Part shown: positions 15,530-24,107 of the stretch, piece after piece
Layout: each line of letters begins with the position of its first letter
Numbering within the stretch: the stretch's first letter is position 1
From: JBASNZ01 sp049657775
GTDB lineage: Bacteria > Actinomycetota > Coriobacteriia > Anaerosomatales > Anaerosomataceae
Direction of reading: 5' to 3'
Assembly (NCBI GenBank): GCA_049657775.1
Contig: JBASNZ010000020.1
Coordinates: 1 to 56,397 of the forward strand
DNA length: 56,397 nucleotides
Position numbers and translations under genes: made by a program
Notes under the pieces: model-generated
The model's database searches: none
Told to the model about the DNA's origin: nothing
What the model saw: only the letters and a program-made list of their open reading frames with translations

Positions 15530-15592
15530 CATCATGTGACGGTATCGTGCAAGCTTGGTTCAGCGGAGGAGGTACGTCGACGCTCGGTTCCC

Positions 15593-17158
15593 TTAGTTGA
15601 CCTGGATGAGTGAGTCGGTCGGTGCGAAGGCGTCGGTTAGCTCGGGTACGTCGGCCACGGGCACAACGCCGGTGTAGAGGTCCTCGCCGAACGTCTCGAA
15701 GCCCTCGATCGTCACTCGCCCATCGACGCGACTCTGGATCCTGCCGAGAAGCTCACCCTGGCTGATGTCCGCGTCCGTGGCGAGCACGATGATGTTGCGA
15801 TTCTGCTGCATCGCGCCGTTCTCGGCGATGCCGATCGGGAACACCCAGAGGTGTGAGAACGTGCCGCCCGCCGTGCGGTACATGCTCCGGAAGAGTTCGC
15901 TTGTCTCGCCCTCTACGGCGGAGATCACGTTATACGCCACCACGCCGCCGGGCCTGAGGTGTGCCTTGAGCTCGCCAAAGAACTCGCTCGTTGTCAGGTG
16001 GAACGGGAGCGAGTCCGAGTAGTACGCGTCCACGATGATGATGTCGTACGTCCGGTCGGTGGCCTGGACGAAGCGGCGGGCGTCGTTGACCTCCACGGTC
16101 AGCCGTTCGTCCTGCGGCAGGCCGAAGTACCGCTCGGCCACGTCGACGACCACGGGGTCTATCTCGACCGAGTCGATCGTAAGCTCCGGGTAGTCCCGCC
16201 ACATGCGTTTGGTGATCGCGCCGGCGCCCAGGCCCAGCACGAGAACGCGCTTCGCCTCGGGGTTCGCGGCAAGCGAGAGGTGCAGGTAGTCGGGGTAGGC
16301 GATGGTGGAGGTGTATCCGTCCTCGAGCGAGATCGCGGACTGCGTGGAGCGATCGAAGCGCAAGAACCGCACGTTGTCCTTCTCCGTCACTGTGATGCGG
16401 TGGTACTGCGTGTCCTGGCGAAAGAGCACCGTCTCGCCGTTGGCGTTGATGTCCTGCGGGCGGTTGACGTGCAAGAACATCCCCGCGCCGACGATGCAGC
16501 CGATGAGCGCCAGGGCCACGATCGCCTGGGTCCATCGTGCTCCCAGCTCGCGCGGGGCGTGAGTGGGTTCCTCCTCGGAAGACAGCCCCAGCGTGGCTAG
16601 CGACGTGAGCGTGAGCAGTACGCCGATGCCGACGACGAGCGGCTCGACCTGCAGGAGCGGGATCAGCCAGAACGACGTGGCCAGCGTGCCCACGATGCTG
16701 CCCGCGGTTGAGACGGCGTACAGGCTTCCCGCGGTGCGGCCGATGCGCGACAGGCCCGCCGAGGACGCGATTCGCACGCCCAGTGGTGAGACCATCGCCA
16801 GCAGCAGTGCGGGCACGAAGAACACGAGTGTGGTGGCCACGAGCGGGCCAAGCCGGGGACCGAGCGCGGCGCTCGGCATGAGCGTCACGTTGGAGATGAG
16901 CGGCGAGAGTGACGTGGTTACGCCAGCGCCCGCGATCACCACGCCCAGGCTGCGTGCGGCGCCGTAGCGGTCGGCGATACGCCCGCCCACCCAGTACCCC
17001 AGCGAGAGCGCGATCATAAAGCTCGAGATGATCGCGCCCCACACAAAGATCGAGTTGCCCATAACAGGGGCCAGCACGCGCGCCGCCAGGAGCTCGAGGC
17101 CCATGAGCGAAGCACCGCATGCGAAGACGATCAGGTTAAGCACCATGACAGCAATCAT
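15593..17158 (-). CDS. Spermidine-synthase-like protein with N-terminal MFS-type membrane domain
   Basis: 521 aa if it starts at MIAVMVLN (17158); 17146 and 17197 are alternatives, none with a strong site. The first 230 residues hold about seven membrane segments (GASLMGLELLAARVLAPVMG at the start is characteristic of this fusion family). The C-terminal half is a spermidine-synthase fold: YHRITVTE, VLGLGAGAITKRMWRDYP, VEIDPVVVDVAERYF, VNDARRFVQ and DIIIVDAYYSDSLPFHL. Whether these membrane fusions make polyamines is unknown; the decarboxy-SAM/putrescine residues cannot be judged by eye. Confidence 0.8.
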   Translation of the reverse strand: MIAVMVLNLIVFACGASLMGLELLAARVLAPVMGNSIFVWGAIISSFMIALSLGYWVGGRIADRYGAARSLGVVIAGAGVTTSLSPLISNVTLMPSAALGPRLGPLVATTLVFFVPALLLAMVSPLGVRIASSAGLSRIGRTAGSLYAVSTAGSIVGTLATSFWLIPLLQVEPLVVGIGVLLTLTSLATLGLSSEEEPTHAPRELGARWTQAIVALALIGCIVGAGMFLHVNRPQDINANGETVLFRQDTQYHRITVTEKDNVRFLRFDRSTQSAISLEDGYTSTIAYPDYLHLSLAANPEAKRVLVLGLGAGAITKRMWRDYPELTIDSVEIDPVVVDVAERYFGLPQDERLTVEVNDARRFVQATDRTYDIIIVDAYYSDSLPFHLTTSEFFGELKAHLRPGGVVAYNVISAVEGETSELFRSMYRTAGGTFSHLWVFPIGIAENGAMQQNRNIIVLATDADISQGELLGRIQSRVDGRVTIEGFETFGEDLYTGVVPVADVPELTDAFAPTDSLIQVN

Positions 17159-17240
17159 ACGGCACGCGGCGCACGGCTCCTGCATAGCCTGGCGCAAACG
17201 AATAGAATCGGGAGAGGGGATCTGTCAGGGAGAGGCCGCT

Positions 17241-18854
17241 GTGGACCGCATCCGAGTCACGTTTGAACCCGATGGCGTCGCGGCGGCTGTGCTCGTGGGG
17301 TCGACTGCTCATGCCGCGGCCGTGGCAGCGGGAGTCAGGATCGATCTGCCATGTGGCGGCGTGGGACGATGTGGCCGCTGCAAGGTGCGAGTCGACGGCG
17401 AGGTCTCACCGCCCACCTCGGATGAGATGAGCGTCGTGGCTATGGACGAGCTTGCCAGAGGTATCCGGTTGGCGTGCCGGGTGCGGCTGCTCTCGGATGC
17501 GACGGTGAACATCGCGGACCACGGACAGGTCCGTGTCATGACCGACGCCGTGCTCGAGGAGGCGCTTGAGGTCGAGCCCCCCTCGGACCGTGGCATCGAT
17601 CACCTCGATGACTCGCCGTACCTCCTGGGCGCTGCCGTGGACATCGGCACTACCACAGTGGCGGTGTCCCTGATCGACCTTGAGAACGGCGACGAACTTG
17701 CCACGTCCGGCATGCTCAACGTGCAGTACCCGTGGGGCGCCGACGTCATGACACGCATCACCATGGCTGTGCACGAGGGCACCGCCATCCTGCAGCAGCC
17801 CATCGCGATGCAGATCGAGCGCATGATCGTCAGCATGCTGGAGCCACTTGAGGCCACGTCCGCGGACGTCCGAGAGATAGCGGTCGTGGGCAACACCGCC
17901 ATGACGAACGCGTTTCTGGGCGCGGACCTCTCGCCGCTGGCGTCGGCGCCGTACGAGGGCGCCGCACTCGAGGCCGTGTACGTGTCGGCTGCCCTTGTCG
18001 GCATGTCGGTCTTCAACCTGGCCACGTGCTATGTGTTGCCGGGCGTCTCGGCGTTCGTGGGAGCCGACGTCACAGCCGACCTGGTCGCGACCGCTCTTGC
18101 CGATCGCGAGACCCGCGCGCTCCTGCTCGACCTGGGCACCAACGGCGAGATGGTGCTATCGGGTCCGGGCGGCATGATCGCTGCGTCCGCCGCCGCGGGC
18201 CCCGCCCTCGAAGGCGCCGGGATCATGTCGGGGATGCGTGCCGAGCCCGGCGCGATCGAGCGCGTGTGGCTTAAGGGTGGCGACATCACGTTCGCGACCG
18301 TGGGCGGCATCCCACCCATGGGCATCTGCGGCTCGGGCGTGCTCGACTTGGTGGCCGCGCTGCTGGAAGCTGGCGTGCTCGACTCCTCCGGACGCCTGCT
18401 CACGGGCGTGTCGGGACCGATCGGCGAGCGCGTCATCGAGCGCGGCGACATCCGCGCGTTCGTCGTGGACGCCGACGCCGGCATCGTGTTTTCGCAAAAG
18501 GACGTCCGCGCCGTGCAGCTCGCCAAAGGCGCCGTTCGCACCGCACTCGACCTGCTGCTCGCCGAGGGGGGACTCGTCCCCGAAGATGTCGGTGAGGTAC
18601 TGGTGGCGGGCGGCTTCGGCTACCACGTTGAAGGCCCCGCACTCGCCCGCATCGGGCTGATCCCCGCCGAGTGGATCGACCGGCTCACGTTCGTTGGCAA
18701 CACCGCCAAGGAAGGCGCGCGGCGCGCGCTCGTTGCCTCCGCGGTTCGCCGTCGTGCCGAGGAGATCGCAGCCTCCGTACGCACACTCGAACTCGTATCG
18801 CACCCGGACTTCCAGTCGCGCTACATCGCCTCGCTCGACTTCCCCCGTTTGTAG
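17241..18854 (+). CDS. RACo-like ferredoxin/ASKHA protein (DUF4445, corrinoid activation)
   Basis: 537 aa from the GTG at 17241; earlier in-frame ATGs lie in the divergent gene. N-terminal [2Fe-2S] ferredoxin domain with Cys38, Cys44, Cys47 (CGGVGRCGRC) and Cys79 (RLACRV). The C-terminal ASKHA ATPase-like domain has AAVDIGTTTVAVSLID, VGNTAMTNAFLGAD, LLLDLGTNGEMVLSGPGG and LVAGGFGYHVEGPAL. Family members (RACo/RamA) reactivate oxidised Co(II) corrinoid proteins using ATP. No corrinoid methyltransferase lies in the window, so the client is elsewhere. The selenium locus begins 114 bases downstream. Confidence 0.85.
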   Translation: MDRIRVTFEPDGVAAAVLVGSTAHAAAVAAGVRIDLPCGGVGRCGRCKVRVDGEVSPPTSDEMSVVAMDELARGIRLACRVRLLSDATVNIADHGQVRVMTDAVLEEALEVEPPSDRGIDHLDDSPYLLGAAVDIGTTTVAVSLIDLENGDELATSGMLNVQYPWGADVMTRITMAVHEGTAILQQPIAMQIERMIVSMLEPLEATSADVREIAVVGNTAMTNAFLGADLSPLASAPYEGAALEAVYVSAALVGMSVFNLATCYVLPGVSAFVGADVTADLVATALADRETRALLLDLGTNGEMVLSGPGGMIAASAAAGPALEGAGIMSGMRAEPGAIERVWLKGGDITFATVGGIPPMGICGSGVLDLVAALLEAGVLDSSGRLLTGVSGPIGERVIERGDIRAFVVDADAGIVFSQKDVRAVQLAKGAVRTALDLLLAEGGLVPEDVGEVLVAGGFGYHVEGPALARIGLIPAEWIDRLTFVGNTAKEGARRALVASAVRRRAEEIAASVRTLELVSHPDFQSRYIASLDFPRL

Positions 18855-18903
18855 CCACAAGTCCGTTCGCACCCCCGAATCCGCCAGCTGCGTCTCTGCG
18901 CGC

Positions 18904-18936
18904 TTGACAATAAGCAGAACGAATGCGACATATAAG
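18904..18936 (+). promoter_or_regulatory. Promoter-like sequence before the selenium locus
   Basis: A perfect -35 TTGACA (18904-18909) is followed by TATAAG (18931-18936). The 21-bp spacer is longer than usual, so a weaker -10 a few bases earlier may be used. Confidence 0.4.
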
Positions 18937-18967
18937 CACAACAGTTCAAGCAGGGGAGGCGGTGGGG

Positions 18968-20086
18968 ATGTCAAAGAAACGGCTGATCGGCCCGTCGGCG
19001 TGGGTCTTCGGCGGCGCGGGGGCGATCATCGGCGTGGTTGCCGCGTTCCTCGTGAGCCAGGGCAACCCGGGCAACATGGGGCTCTGCATCGCGTGTTTCC
19101 TGCGGGACATCACCGGGTTCTTCGGCGGGGCCAAGGCCAACATGGGGGCGGTCGCATACATCCGTCCCGAGATCCCGGGGCTCGTCCTTGGAGCCACGGC
19201 GACCGCGCTGGCCACCAAGGAGTTCCGTCCTCGTGGTGGATCCGGCGTCGCCTACAGGTTCGTCCTGGGCTTCATCTTCATGATGTCCGCTCTCATCTTC
19301 CTGGGCTGCACGGTCAGGGCGTGGCTCCGCCTCGGTGGCGGCGACCTGAACGCGCTCTGGGGTGTTCTCGGCATCATCGCCGGGGTCGCAGTGGGCTCGA
19401 TCTTCCTCAAGCGGGGCTTCAACCTGGGTCGCGCTGGAGCGATCGCCAAACCGATCGGTTGGATCGCACCTGTGGTATTTGCGATCTTGCTCGTCCTCGC
19501 GGCGGTGGCTGCGTTCGGCAGCACGCCCGCGGGCTTCACGGTGACCGCCGCCAAGGCGGTCAACGACCTGGGTAAGCCCCTTCCTGGCGGGCTGCGCGCG
19601 CCGTTCGCGATCTCGCTCATCGCGGGTCTCTCACTCGGCGTTGTCGCGCAGCGCAGCCGCTTCTGCTCCGTCGGTGGCATCCGCGATGCGATACTCGTGA
19701 AGCGCTTTGACCTGCTCTTCGGGGTACTCGGCCTGCTGATCGGCGCGTTTGTCGCCAACCTGGCGTTCGGGCAGTTCAATCTGGGCTTTGAGGGCCAGCC
19801 CATCGCGCACACCGACGCGCTCGGCAACTTCGCGGCGATGGCGGTCGCGGGACTTGCGGCGGTCATGCTCGGCGGGTGCCCGTTCCGGCAGGTCATCATG
19901 TCTGGTGAAGGTGATGCGGACGCGTTCGTTGCGGTGCTCGGCATGGTCGCAGGCGCCCTCGCCGCGCACTGGTTCGGTATCGCGTCGTCGGCCAAGGGCC
20001 TGTCGACACTTGGCTGGCCGGCGCTTGGAGTCATGGCAGTCGTTCTCGTAGCGATCGCGCTCATCAAGCGCGAGCGCACGGCGTAG
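18968..20086 (+). CDS. yedE: YedE-family selenium-metabolism membrane transporter
   Basis: 372 aa from the ATG at 18968 with GGGGAGGCGG upstream. About ten membrane segments in two YeeE/YedE halves. Diagnostic cysteine motifs are MGLCIACFLRDITGFF, AQRSRFCSVGGIRD and LGGCPFRQVIMSGEGD. This is the YedE subgroup linked in genome surveys to selenium use, normally beside a TusA-like protein and DUF3343, which is the order here. It is thought to import or partition a selenium or sulfur species. Confidence 0.85.
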   Translation: MSKKRLIGPSAWVFGGAGAIIGVVAAFLVSQGNPGNMGLCIACFLRDITGFFGGAKANMGAVAYIRPEIPGLVLGATATALATKEFRPRGGSGVAYRFVLGFIFMMSALIFLGCTVRAWLRLGGGDLNALWGVLGIIAGVAVGSIFLKRGFNLGRAGAIAKPIGWIAPVVFAILLVLAAVAAFGSTPAGFTVTAAKAVNDLGKPLPGGLRAPFAISLIAGLSLGVVAQRSRFCSVGGIRDAILVKRFDLLFGVLGLLIGAFVANLAFGQFNLGFEGQPIAHTDALGNFAAMAVAGLAAVMLGGCPFRQVIMSGEGDADAFVAVLGMVAGALAAHWFGIASSAKGLSTLGWPALGVMAVVLVAIALIKRERTA

Positions 20087-20099
20087 GGGGAGGAGACCG

Positions 20100-20306
20100 A
20101 TGGAACTCGATGTGCGTGGGCTCTCATGCCCCATGCCGCTCATGCGGACCAAGAAGGCGCTGGAGGCCGACCCCAAGAGGATCACCGTCCTCGCGGACAG
20201 CGGGACGGCCAAGGCCAACGTCGTCAACTTGCTCAAGGACACGGGGTATCATGTGGCGGTCGACGATACGGCAGAGGGGTACCGCATCAACGCGACACGG
20301 GGATGA
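20100..20306 (+). CDS. TusA/YedF-like sulfur or selenium carrier
   Basis: 68 aa, ATG after GGGGGAGGAGA. ELDVRGLSCPMPLMRTKKAL carries the single conserved cysteine of the CPxP motif that holds a persulfide (or, in this context, possibly a perselenide). The SirA-like fold is complete. It lies between yedE and DUF3343, whose start overlaps its stop (ATGA). The role is inferred as passing reactive selenium to the labelling enzymes. Confidence 0.88.
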   Translation: MELDVRGLSCPMPLMRTKKALEADPKRITVLADSGTAKANVVNLLKDTGYHVAVDDTAEGYRINATRG

Positions 20307-20854
20307 GACTGTTCAAGCGCGATAAGACACGGAGCGACCCGGGCGCCGATGACGCGTCCGGGCTGTTCCTCTTCGACCAGGTCCCCGATGCGCTCTGGGC
20401 CGAGAGGATCCTCAAGGCCGCCGGGTACGACCTTGCGCTGGTATCGCCTCCAATGCACCTGCGCGTGGGGTGCGACCTTGCGCTTGCCGTTCCTCGCGTC
20501 GAGCACCCGGGTGCCGCGCGTGAGCTCGAAGTCGCCGACGTCCCTGTGCGCGGGTGGGCCGACGATCCCGCGGGGGCCGCATCGCCGTGCGACGTGGTAA
20601 CGACCGTCGACTTCGGAGAGCACCTGATGGTGCGTGCCGGGAACATGAAGATCGTCGTCGAGAAGGCCACCGGTGTCATCGTCAACACCTCCGGCGGCGG
20701 CTGCCCGGACATCCCGTACCTCAACCTGGAGCTCGTCGGCGAGAACATCTTCCGCGCGCCTCGCCCCAAGGATCTGGGTTACACGCTTTGCGGCCTCATG
20801 CTCGATCGTGCATTCCTGGAAGCGCGGTCCCTGCTGGGCGGTGAGCAGTCGTGA
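20303..20854 (+). CDS. DUF3343 putative Se/S-carrier-like protein with C-terminal extension
   Basis: 183 aa from the ATG at 20303. Residues 15-80 match DUF3343 (LFLFDQVPDALWAERILKAA and MHLRVGCDLALAV with a cysteine). DUF3343 is usually about 80-100 aa alone; here about 90 residues follow, with MKIVVEKATGVIVNTSGGGC then PDIPYLNLELVGENIF, a conserved-looking cysteine block of unknown role. Gene order yedE-tusA-DUF3343 is that of selenium-using bacteria. Overlaps both neighbours. Confidence 0.75.
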   Translation: MRLFKRDKTRSDPGADDASGLFLFDQVPDALWAERILKAAGYDLALVSPPMHLRVGCDLALAVPRVEHPGAARELEVADVPVRGWADDPAGAASPCDVVTTVDFGEHLMVRAGNMKIVVEKATGVIVNTSGGGCPDIPYLNLELVGENIFRAPRPKDLGYTLCGLMLDRAFLEARSLLGGEQS

Positions 20855-21738
20855 AGCTGCTTGTTGTGGCCACATATCCGGTCCCCGGCGGCGCGGTCGC
20901 TTTCGGACGTGCCGAGCTTGACGAGAGTGGGAACCTGCGTGTGGGCACCACCCATATCCCGACGGCCCAGGGCACCTCGGCGCTGCTCGGCGCTGCATTC
21001 GCGGTTGCGGCGCATCTTGAGCTCGAACCGCCGCACGCGCTGCTCGCTGGCGACATCGGTCGCGGCGAGGGCACGCGCGCCGTTCACGAGGCACTCGCCG
21101 ACGTGGTTGCGGAGTGCCGTCCCGACGTGGTCGCGTTCCACTACATGCAGCCGGTGATGGCGCTCATGCGTCACTCGGTCGACATGCTCGCTCGTTGCGC
21201 ACCGAACGCGCTGCTCGTGGCCGATGCGGGCGGCATGTATGCCGCCAAGGCCGCGGGACTGGCGCCCCGCTTTGAGCTCATGACGCCCGACGTCGGCGAA
21301 GTAGGCTTCCTCGCGGATCCCGACGCCACGCACCCGGCGTACGTGTCGCACTACCTGTTCGGCACCGATGGTTTCGACCCCGAGGCACTTGCGCGTCTCG
21401 CCCACGAGCGCGGCGGCTCGGCGCGCGTGCTCCTCATCAAGGGCATGGTCGACCACATCATCGACCGCGGCGAGGTCGTCGGGACCGTTGATGCCCCCAA
21501 CGTTCCGGAGCTCGAAGCCATCGGTGGAACGGGTGACACGGTCACCGGCCTCGCCTCGGCCCTCCTGGCCGCAGGGTTCCCCACCGTCGACGCTGCGCGG
21601 TGCGCCTGCCTCGCCAACCGCGAAGCCGGGCGCGTCATGGGCGCGACGCCCGCCATGCACTCGCGCGACCTCATCGCTGTCCTGCCGGGAGTCCTGCGCG
21701 ACAACCTCTGCGCGTGGAGCGGCGCCTGCGCTGTGTGA
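20851..21738 (+). CDS. Ribokinase-like kinase or NAD(P)H-hydrate dehydratase-like protein
   Basis: 295 aa. The start GTG overlaps the previous stop (GTGA). The C-terminal LEAIGGTGDTVTGLASALL is the phosphate-binding and catalytic Asp motif shared by ribokinase-fold kinases, hydroxyethylthiazole kinase and ADP/ATP-dependent NAD(P)H-hydrate dehydratase. LLVADAGGMYAAKAAG precedes it. N-terminal part (VATYPVPGGAVAFGRAELDE) is unlike the usual families. Its place in the selenium operon suggests a linked but undefined function. Confidence 0.6.
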   Translation: MKLLVVATYPVPGGAVAFGRAELDESGNLRVGTTHIPTAQGTSALLGAAFAVAAHLELEPPHALLAGDIGRGEGTRAVHEALADVVAECRPDVVAFHYMQPVMALMRHSVDMLARCAPNALLVADAGGMYAAKAAGLAPRFELMTPDVGEVGFLADPDATHPAYVSHYLFGTDGFDPEALARLAHERGGSARVLLIKGMVDHIIDRGEVVGTVDAPNVPELEAIGGTGDTVTGLASALLAAGFPTVDAARCACLANREAGRVMGATPAMHSRDLIAVLPGVLRDNLCAWSGACAV

Positions 21739-21869
21739 GACAGGGGCTGCGAAAGATCCAGTTCAAGGGCAAGCTGCATATCAAGGTCCACCGGGTCGTC
21801 GGGTATCTCATGCTGGCGTTCGCGGTGGTCCACGGGCTTGGCGCGCTCCTGTTCTTCGGCATCATCTGA
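21735..21869 (+). CDS. Small single-span membrane protein of the selenium operon
   Basis: 44 aa. The GTG at 21735 overlaps the kinase stop (GTGA), which argues for real coupled translation. Basic N-terminus (RQGLRKIQFKGKLHIKVHR) followed by one membrane span (VVGYLMLAFAVVHGLGALLF). No family recognised. It may assist the membrane protein YedE. Confidence 0.55.
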   Translation: MRQGLRKIQFKGKLHIKVHRVVGYLMLAFAVVHGLGALLFFGII

Positions 21870-21922
21870 CAACGCGAGAACGGACCCGCTGCCGGGCCCA
21901 TTCTCGTTTCCGGCGCACGTGC

Positions 21923-22162
21923 TTATGCGCAGTCGTACAGGTGGATCTGGAGTTGGATGCGATCCTGGTCCGGGATCCCGTCGCCGATCGGCACGCACTC
22001 CTCGCCGCAGTCGCGGTCCTGGATCTGGTCCGCTGCCGTCTGGCAGCTGCCATCGCGCAGCCGCAACTGGTCGCAGTCGCCAGCAGCGACCATGCCGAGT
22101 GTGGCAGCGAGAAGGACGGTCACCATCGGTACCGCGAACAGCCATCGAAGTTGAGCTCGCAT
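21923..22162 (-). CDS. Small cysteine-rich secreted protein
   Basis: 79 aa from the ATG at 22162 with GAAAGGGGC upstream. Signal peptide RAQLRWLFAVPMVTVLLAAT then LGMVAAG. The mature part has six cysteines (GDCDQL, GSCQTA, DRDCGEECVPIGDG and a terminal DCA) and is strongly acidic. Six cysteines suggest three disulfides or a metal site. No family recognised. Confidence 0.6.
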   Translation of the reverse strand: MRAQLRWLFAVPMVTVLLAATLGMVAAGDCDQLRLRDGSCQTAADQIQDRDCGEECVPIGDGIPDQDRIQLQIHLYDCA

Positions 22163-22386
22163 GAGATGCCCCTTTCTCGAACGACACATACACACAGTTG
22201 AACGGTCACCGAGGGGGCATGCGATACGCACTGAGCTGATGAAAGGTTGTCCTATGGTGACAAACGGCTGCGAATGAGATGCGGACTGCTGACCGGAGAC
22301 CGGTCGGAGGCCAGCGCACGCGTCTTGACCTGGCAGCCACGCGCTCACAGTATGGAGCGAACAGTCGCTTACCCTTGGAGACCTCC
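22163..22386 (+). other. Intergenic between divergent genes
   Basis: About 220 bases between the Cys-rich secreted protein (minus) and sppA (plus). It must hold both promoters, but no confident -35/-10 pair or palindrome was found. Confidence 0.3.
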
Positions 22387-23367
22387 ATGGACAGCACCAC
22401 CACACCCGCATACGCACCGCCAGCACCGCCCACCGCGCCCGCGCCACCAGTCGTGGCGCCTCAGCCCAAGAAGCGCGGCTGGCTTATCGCACTCATCGTC
22501 GTCGGTGCGCTTGTGCTCTTCGGGTGCATCGGCAGCGTGTTCTTGCTGGCGTCCTTCGAAGGCGGCGGCTCCGTCGCTCTCGGCGATAGCATCGCGCTCA
22601 TCCACCTCGACGGTGTTATCGCGGGCACCGGCAGCACCATGGACGGAGTGATCACGCCCGAGGCCTTCATCGACCAGCTCGATCAGGCTGAGGCCGACGA
22701 CAGCGTGAAGGCCATCCTTATCCGCGCCGACTCGCCCGGTGGTACGGTCGCCGCGTCGCAGGAGTGCGCGATGGCCATCGAGCGGGTTGAGAAGCCGGTC
22801 GTGGTGAGCGTGGGCGACATGTGTGCATCGGGTGCCTACATGGTGGCCAGCCAGTGCGACGAGATCATCGCCGCGCCGGGCTCCTCGGTCGGCAGCATCG
22901 GCGTGATCATGGAGATCCCCAACGTCTCCGGCCTGCTTGACAAGGTCGGCGTGGAGTTCACCATCCTGTCCGAAGGCGAGTACAAGGACGCCGGCAGCCC
23001 GTACCGCAGCATCACCAACACCGAGTCCGCCATGTTCAAAGAGCAGATGAAGATGGCGTACGACCAGTTCATCGCAGATGTGGCCACCGGCCGGGACATG
23101 GACGAGGCCGACGTGCGCGAGCTTGCCACCGGATGGGTATGGCTCGGCACCGAGGCCAAGGAGTTGGGCCTCATCGACTCGCTCGGCAACTACTCGGACG
23201 CCGTCGACCGTGCCGCCGAGCTTGGCGGCATCGAGGGCGAGCCCGGCATCGTCACCTTCGAGCCCGAGTACCGGTTCGAGGACCTCGCACTCAGCCTCTT
23301 TGGGCTCATCACCAACTCGCCCGCACCCGACGCGGCCTCGCTCGAGCGGATGTCGCTCCCCAGGTAA
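22387..23367 (+). CDS. sppA: S49-family signal peptide peptidase
   Basis: 326 aa from the ATG at 22387 with GGAGACC upstream. A proline-rich cytoplasmic lead (residues 5-30), one membrane anchor (GWLIALIVVGALVLFGCIGS), then the protease domain: IRADSPGGTVAASQE, GDMCASGAYMVASQCDEI with the nucleophile Ser, and SEGEYKDAGSPYR with the catalytic Lys. Clears cleaved signal peptides at the outer face of the membrane. Size fits single-domain SppA of Gram-positives. Confidence 0.88.
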   Translation: MDSTTTPAYAPPAPPTAPAPPVVAPQPKKRGWLIALIVVGALVLFGCIGSVFLLASFEGGGSVALGDSIALIHLDGVIAGTGSTMDGVITPEAFIDQLDQAEADDSVKAILIRADSPGGTVAASQECAMAIERVEKPVVVSVGDMCASGAYMVASQCDEIIAAPGSSVGSIGVIMEIPNVSGLLDKVGVEFTILSEGEYKDAGSPYRSITNTESAMFKEQMKMAYDQFIADVATGRDMDEADVRELATGWVWLGTEAKELGLIDSLGNYSDAVDRAAELGGIEGEPGIVTFEPEYRFEDLALSLFGLITNSPAPDAASLERMSLPR

Positions 23368-23368
23368 C

Positions 23369-23413
23369 GTACATACATCGCGTATTGACGGCGTGTACAT
23401 ACGCGCGTAGCGT
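23369..23413 (+). promoter_or_regulatory. Promoter and direct-repeat operator of the MazEF-like module
   Basis: GTACATAC occurs twice (23369-23376 and 23395-23402). TTGACG (23385-23390) and a weak TAGCGT (23408-23413), 17 bp apart, give a promoter whose spacer holds the second repeat. Autorepression by the antitoxin is inferred. Confidence 0.4.
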
Positions 23414-23433
23414 TCTCCCCGGAGGTGTTCGCC

Positions 23434-23697
23434 ATGTCCGAGGAGCCCGCGCGCTACGGCACCAAGCCCGCCCAGTTCCGACTGCCGCAGTGGGCGCACG
23501 AATTCTTGGCCGAGGAGTCGGCCACGTCGTCGGTCACCAAGACCGACGTTGTCGTGCGCGCGCTTGAGGTCTACAAGCGCAAGCGGTTCGAGGAGCTGCT
23601 GGCGCAGGGCTACGAGGAAATGGCCGAGGAGGACCTTGCCGAGGTCCGCGCGTGGGACTGCACCCTCATGGACGGCCTGGAGCCCGAGGAGTGGTAG
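23434..23697 (+). CDS. Antitoxin of a MazEF-like pair
   Basis: 87 aa from the ATG at 23434, 8 bases after GGAGG. N-terminal ribbon-helix-helix-like segment (KPAQFRLPQWAHEFLAEES, then SVTKTDVVVRALEVYKR); an acidic C-terminus (MAEEDLAEVRAWD, GLEPEEW) would wrap the toxin. It overlaps the toxin start by 7 bases. The antitoxin family is not fixed by sequence inspection. Confidence 0.65.
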   Translation: MSEEPARYGTKPAQFRLPQWAHEFLAEESATSSVTKTDVVVRALEVYKRKRFEELLAQGYEEMAEEDLAEVRAWDCTLMDGLEPEEW

Positions 23698-24038
23698 GCC
23701 GCCCGAGAAGAGGCGAGGTCTACTGGGCTGATCTTGAGCCAGTCGTGGGGTCCGAGCAGGGCGGCAGGCGGCCTGTTCTCGTGGTCCAGAACGAATTCGG
23801 CAACATCCATGCGCGGACGACGATCATCGTCCCGCTCACGACTCGCCGCCCCACCCGGCCGTACCCGTTCATCGTTCACGTGCAGCATCCCGCCCTCGGT
23901 CCATCGTCCTGGGCGCACGCGGGCCAGATCCGCACGATCGACAAGGCGCGCCTGCTCCCGGGCCCCATCGCGATGCTGGAAACCGACGTGATGGCCCGCA
24001 TCGACGAGGCGCTCCGAGTCTCACTCGGCATGTACTAA
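23691..24038 (+). CDS. MazF/PemK-family mRNA interferase toxin
   Basis: 115 aa from the GTG at 23691. RRGEVYWADLEPVVGSEQGG then RRPVLVVQNEFGN is the N-terminal MazF block (conserved Arg and the E/G turn), and RTTIIVPLTT and GQIRTIDKARLLPG complete it. MazF enzymes cut single-stranded RNA at short motifs until neutralised by the antitoxin encoded just upstream. The overlapping starts and stops fit a coupled toxin-antitoxin pair. Confidence 0.85.
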   Translation: MVGRPRRGEVYWADLEPVVGSEQGGRRPVLVVQNEFGNIHARTTIIVPLTTRRPTRPYPFIVHVQHPALGPSSWAHAGQIRTIDKARLLPGPIAMLETDVMARIDEALRVSLGMY

Positions 24039-24070
24039 GGCAGCGCGCACCGCCCGAGGACCTGATACAC

Positions 24071-24095
24071 TGGTGGTGAAAGCAATTCACCACCA
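24071..24095 (+). promoter_or_regulatory. Perfect inverted repeat upstream of vapB
   Basis: TGGTGGTGAA and TTCACCACCA, 10-bp arms with spacer AGCAA, sit right after a TACACT-like -10 and 13 bases before the ATG of the antitoxin at 24108. This is the expected shape of a VapB/VapBC autoregulatory operator. Confidence 0.65.
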
Positions 24096-24107
24096 GGAGT
24101 ATCTACC

